From: Anaerolineales bacterium
Lineage (GTDB): Bacteria > Chloroflexota > Anaerolineae > 4572-78 > NAK82
Length of the DNA stretch: 8,907 bases
Assembly: GCA_024643945.1 (NCBI GenBank)
Contig: JAHELX010000091.1
Location: 1 to 8,907, forward strand
Direction: 5' to 3'
Part shown: one piece after another, positions 6,540-8,907 of the stretch
Numbering within the stretch: position 1 is the stretch's first letter
Layout: every line of letters starts with the position of its first letter
The notes under the pieces: generated by a model
What the model saw: only the letters and a program-made list of their open reading frames with translations
Databases searched by the model: none
Told to the model about the DNA's origin: nothing
Translations under genes and position numbers: made by a program

Positions 6540-6569
6540 CGGTCGTAGGTATTTGACAACCTACAACCG
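6540..6569 (-). repeat. 11-bp inverted repeat (hairpin) in the tRNA-Glu leader
   Basis: On the minus strand CGGTTGTAGGT (6559-6569) and ACCTACGACCG (6540-6550) pair over 11 positions with one G-U wobble around an 8-nt loop. The hairpin is followed by TTATTTAT and then the tRNA 5' end 8 nt away. It lies between the predicted start of transcription (about 6580) and the tRNA. It may be a processing signal for 5' leader removal or a weak terminator/attenuator. Confidence 0.65.
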
Positions 6570-6586
6570 TGACTGAATTCGTTGCC

Positions 6587-6615
6587 ATTGTACCTGATCT
6601 AACGTTGTGTGTCAA
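6587..6615 (-). promoter_or_regulatory. Strong housekeeping-sigma promoter for tRNA-Glu
   Basis: On the minus strand TTGACA (6610-6615), a 17-bp spacer and TACAAT (6587-6592): a perfect -35, optimal spacing and five of six at -10. Transcription should start near 6580, giving a leader of about 48 nt before the tRNA. The promoter lies 43 bp past the stop codon of the oxidoreductase gene, in the same direction. No terminator is evident between them, so read-through from upstream is possible. Confidence 0.82.
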
Positions 6616-6657
6616 ATCACTCAGGCAATAGGATGCATTTCAGTGGTCGGTCACCGC

Positions 6658-8694
6658 CTACACGGCCATCGTTTCAGCCACTAATTCCGCGATGTCTTTG
6701 AGTTGGATGTTTTTCTCATCGAATTTGAGAGTTTTGCCACCCAGGTCGAACATCAGCATGCAAAAGGGGCACGCAGAGGCAACGATGTCTGAGTTGACCG
6801 CTTCTGCTTCTTCCAATCGTATCTCTTGAATGCGGCGTTCGCCGTGCACCTCCAGCCACATTCCGCCGCCACCACCCCCACAGCAGAGACCTTTTTCGCG
6901 GGAGCGAGGCATCTCCACCAGACTGACGCCGGGGATGGCAGAGATCACATGGCGTGGCGCGTCGTATACCCCATTGTAACGCCCCAAGTAGCATGAGTCG
7001 TGGAACGTGATGCTATCCTCCAGCGATTGGCTCAGCTTGAGTCTGCCGTCGCTGATGAGCTCGTGGATGAATTGACTGTGGTGTACTACCTCCCAGTGAC
7101 CGCCTAAATGTGGGTATTCGCTGGACAAGGTATTGAAGCAGTGAGGACAGGCGGTGACGATGCGTTTAAATTTATATTGCTTGAGCGTTTCTATGTTCCG
7201 TTGAGCCATCACCTGGAACGTGTATTCGTCACCCAGGCGGCGGGCGGGGTCGCCGTTGCAGCTCTCTTCTTGCCCCAGAATGGCATAGTCTACCCCGGCA
7301 GCATTGAAGATTTTCACCAAGGCTTTACTGATCTTCTGGTTACGCTCGTCGTAGGACCCAGCGCAGCCGACCCACCAAAGGACGTCTGCTTCGCCCTTGT
7401 CGGCCATTAAGGGTACCTCGAGGCCCCGCGCCCATTCGTCACGAACGGTGGGTGGCTGCCCCCAGGGGTTACCGGCACGGTTGAGATTTTGTAGACCCAG
7501 CGCACCGGTGCCGGGGATGTCTCCCATGGTGAGAGTGAGATAGCGACGCATGTCAACGATAGCATCCACCTGTTCGATGAGCACAGGACATTCCTGCACA
7601 CAGGCGCGACAGGTGGTACAAGCCCAAAGAGTATCGCGCGCGATAACGTCGCCCACCATTTGCAGACCATCCATCTGGTGCCCATTACCGTTAGCCAATA
7701 GCAACCCAGTTTGGTCGGTCATGTAGTCACGCAAATCCAAGATCAGCCGCTTAGGATTGAGAGGCATGCCGGCCATATACGCCGGACAAACCACCTGGCA
7801 ACGTCCACACTCGGTACAGGCGTCAAAGTCAAGTAGTTGAGGCCAGGTAAACTCTGCCAACTGGCCTACCCCCAGCGTCTCGGTGGTTTCAATATCTTCA
7901 ATCGTCGCCAGTTCGCCTGCCGGCTTGAAGGACGAAGAGAAGACATTGAGAGGCGCGGTGAAAAGATGGAAAAGAGTCGAGTAGGGCAGCGTGGCTAAAA
8001 ACATCCCGACCAGTCCAAAGTGCAGTACCCAAAAACTAAGATGGACAGAGCGCATGGTGACCTCATCCATCCCAGCAGCCAGGGCAAGCTGTCCGATCAC
8101 CCACCCCACCGGTGACCAACCGCCCCACTCGGGCTGAACAACCGCAATCCGCAGCCCTTCAATCAGAAGGCCAGTAACGTTTAGGAGGAGCAGGATGGTC
8201 AGGGTAAAAGTAAAGCCACCAAAAAGACGTGTTGTACTTAGCCGGTCAGGTCGCTGGGCGTAGCGCCGGTAGATGGCCATACCTAACGCCACGATGAAGA
8301 AAAGCCCGGCGAGGTCGAGTACCAGTTCGTATATAAGATAAAAGGGACCGATGAGCAGCTTGCCGCCCAATGGTTCCCAGACATCCACGTCGAGCGTGGC
8401 CAGGGCGGTACCGATGAATAACAAAACGAAACCCCAGAAGATGCCCAGGTGCATCAATCCGGGGTATCGTTGATCAAGAATCTTTAATTGAGCGACAGCA
8501 TATTTGACAAGGCGGCCAAACCGCTCCCCCAAACGGTCAAAGCGAACGGCTGGCTGTCCCTGGCGCCATATCCTGATACGCCAATAAATGCCAAGCAGCA
8601 TAGCCAGAGTGGCGATGGACATTGTAAAGTAGAGGAAGATTTGTGCCCAATAAGGGACATTCCAGAAGTTGTCGCGAAACGGCACTGAGTCCAT
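6658..8694 (-). CDS. Membrane heme b / Fe-S oxidoreductase, HdrD-NarI fusion (ETF:menaquinone oxidoreductase-like)
   Basis: 678 residues. The N-terminal membrane domain (1 to about 245) has five hydrophobic helices (about 15-38, 82-102, 116-141, 158-180, 213-240) and resembles the NarI cytochrome b subunit; His82, His218 and His225 are possible heme ligands. Two classical [4Fe-4S] motifs follow: CTECGRCQVVCP (Cys293/296/299/303) and CTTCRACVQECP (Cys359/362/365/369). Then come two CCG-type domains. The first has Cys444, Cys479 and CPHC 516-519 but reads ESCNGD rather than CCG. The second has Cys568, CCG at 604-606 and CPFC 642-645. This fusion is typical of membrane oxidoreductases that take electrons from electron-transfer flavoprotein during acyl-CoA oxidation and pass them to menaquinone; a heterodisulfide-reductase-like role with another donor is possible. 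No etf gene is visible to confirm it. The start ATG 8694 has GAGGTG six bases upstream. A longer frame to 8790 adds 32 residues without membrane or motif content and is rejected. Confidence 0.9.
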   Translation of the reverse strand: MDSVPFRDNFWNVPYWAQIFLYFTMSIATLAMLLGIYWRIRIWRQGQPAVRFDRLGERFGRLVKYAVAQLKILDQRYPGLMHLGIFWGFVLLFIGTALATLDVDVWEPLGGKLLIGPFYLIYELVLDLAGLFFIVALGMAIYRRYAQRPDRLSTTRLFGGFTFTLTILLLLNVTGLLIEGLRIAVVQPEWGGWSPVGWVIGQLALAAGMDEVTMRSVHLSFWVLHFGLVGMFLATLPYSTLFHLFTAPLNVFSSSFKPAGELATIEDIETTETLGVGQLAEFTWPQLLDFDACTECGRCQVVCPAYMAGMPLNPKRLILDLRDYMTDQTGLLLANGNGHQMDGLQMVGDVIARDTLWACTTCRACVQECPVLIEQVDAIVDMRRYLTLTMGDIPGTGALGLQNLNRAGNPWGQPPTVRDEWARGLEVPLMADKGEADVLWWVGCAGSYDERNQKISKALVKIFNAAGVDYAILGQEESCNGDPARRLGDEYTFQVMAQRNIETLKQYKFKRIVTACPHCFNTLSSEYPHLGGHWEVVHHSQFIHELISDGRLKLSQSLEDSITFHDSCYLGRYNGVYDAPRHVISAIPGVSLVEMPRSREKGLCCGGGGGGMWLEVHGERRIQEIRLEEAEAVNSDIVASACPFCMLMFDLGGKTLKFDEKNIQLKDIAELVAETMAV

Positions 8695-8700
8695 GGCTGT

Positions 8701-8706
8701 CACCTC
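8701..8706 (-). promoter_or_regulatory. Ribosome binding site that fixes the oxidoreductase start
   Basis: GAGGTG on the minus strand, six bases before ATG 8694. It selects the start at MDSVPFRDN over the in-frame ATG at 8790, which would begin only 5 bp after the stop codon of the previous gene. Confidence 0.75.
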
Positions 8707-8729
8707 ATCTTTGAAGGATAGGACTGAGA

Positions 8730-8747
8730 CGAGACAACGCTGTCTCG
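8730..8747. repeat. Perfect 7-bp inverted repeat with 4-nt loop
   Basis: On the minus strand CGAGACA-GCGT-TGTCTCG forms a perfect 7-bp stem with a tight tetraloop, 24 bp upstream of the oxidoreductase ribosome site and 48 bp past the stop of the preceding gene. No T-run follows on either strand, so it does not look like a terminator. An mRNA-stabilising hairpin or an operator is possible. Confidence 0.5.
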
Positions 8748-8795
8748 CCTGCTGGTAGCCAAATTTGGAACGACTTAAAGTGCAATTCAAATCCT

Positions 8796-8907
8796 TTATG
8801 CTGCTTTTTCCAGGAGTGGCTCTTTGACCTCCAGATAGCGGTTAAGCTCTTTCTTAGCACGTTCGTAGCGTTGAATTAGCTCTTTGTCAGTACCCTTAAA
8901 ACTGAGT
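8796..8907 (-). CDS. Unidentified protein, C-terminal 36 residues only
   Basis: An open frame enters from the right edge and ends at TAA (8796-8798). The visible residues run from LSFKGTDKELIQRYERA to LLEKAA at the C-terminus. They are highly charged and predicted helical, with alternating Lys/Glu and Leu/Tyr positions suggesting an amphipathic helix. Codon use looks like that of the neighbours. It ends 101 bp before the oxidoreductase start on the same strand, so an operon is possible. The family cannot be told from this fragment. That it is coding at all rests on the frame, the ribosome site of the next gene lying after it, and the protein-like composition. Confidence 0.6.
   Translation of the reverse strand, partial: LSFKGTDKELIQRYERAKKELNRYLEVKEPLLEKAA

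Noticed and set aside
6551..6558. Plus-strand TTTGACA in the tRNA leader loop as a -35 of a plus-strand promoter
   Set aside because: No acceptable -10 lies 15-19 bp downstream, and no plus-strand gene follows.
8695..8790. 32-residue N-terminal extension of the oxidoreductase
   Set aside because: It has no ribosome site at 8790, starts 5 bp after the previous stop, contains the inverted repeat, and has no motif. The GAGGTG site favours 8694.

Overview
The window looks like a chromosomal segment of a Chloroflexota bacterium (Anaerolineae or Caldilineae type). This is an inference from three things. Threonine-proline stalks follow single N-terminal membrane anchors in three separate proteins. 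A Cache-HAMP-GAF histidine kinase and an actinobacterial/Chloroflexi-style sortase occur together. There is also a heme b/iron-sulfur oxidoreductase of the NarI-HdrD fusion type. No mobile element, CRISPR array, prophage or resistance gene is visible.

Layout, left to right. Positions 1-1663 (minus) hold the N-terminal 554 residues of a membrane-anchored protein with at least five PKD repeats; the gene runs off the left edge. Positions 1813-4263 (minus) encode an 816-residue sensor histidine kinase transcribed toward the PKD gene. A 193-bp divergent region (4264-4456) carries a near-consensus promoter for the kinase and a weaker one for a sortase at 4457-5314 (plus). The sortase converges, with a 16-bp gap, on an M28-family, glutaminyl-cyclase-like metallopeptidase (5331-6347, minus). 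Positions 6348-6657 hold a compact tRNA-Glu(CUC) unit on the minus strand: strong promoter, hairpin leader, tRNA and terminator. A 12-bp palindrome sits just before the peptidase start. Positions 6658-8694 (minus) encode a 678-residue membrane Fe-S oxidoreductase, most like ETF:menaquinone oxidoreductase. At 8796-8907 (minus) is the 3' end of an unidentified gene, 101 bp upstream of the oxidoreductase.

How the parts may work together. The left half reads as a cell-surface neighbourhood: a stalked PKD adhesin-like protein, a transpeptidase that attaches proteins to the envelope, an exported metallopeptidase or cyclase, and a membrane sensor kinase without a response regulator beside it. The right half is ordinary energy metabolism (electrons from flavoprotein to quinone) plus a tRNA gene. 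The most useful observations are the kinase start codon, whose longest reading frame begins inside its own -35 box, a G-quadruplex-capable tract in the PKD gene, and an 11-bp hairpin between the tRNA promoter and the tRNA. I did not find a clearly new multi-gene system.
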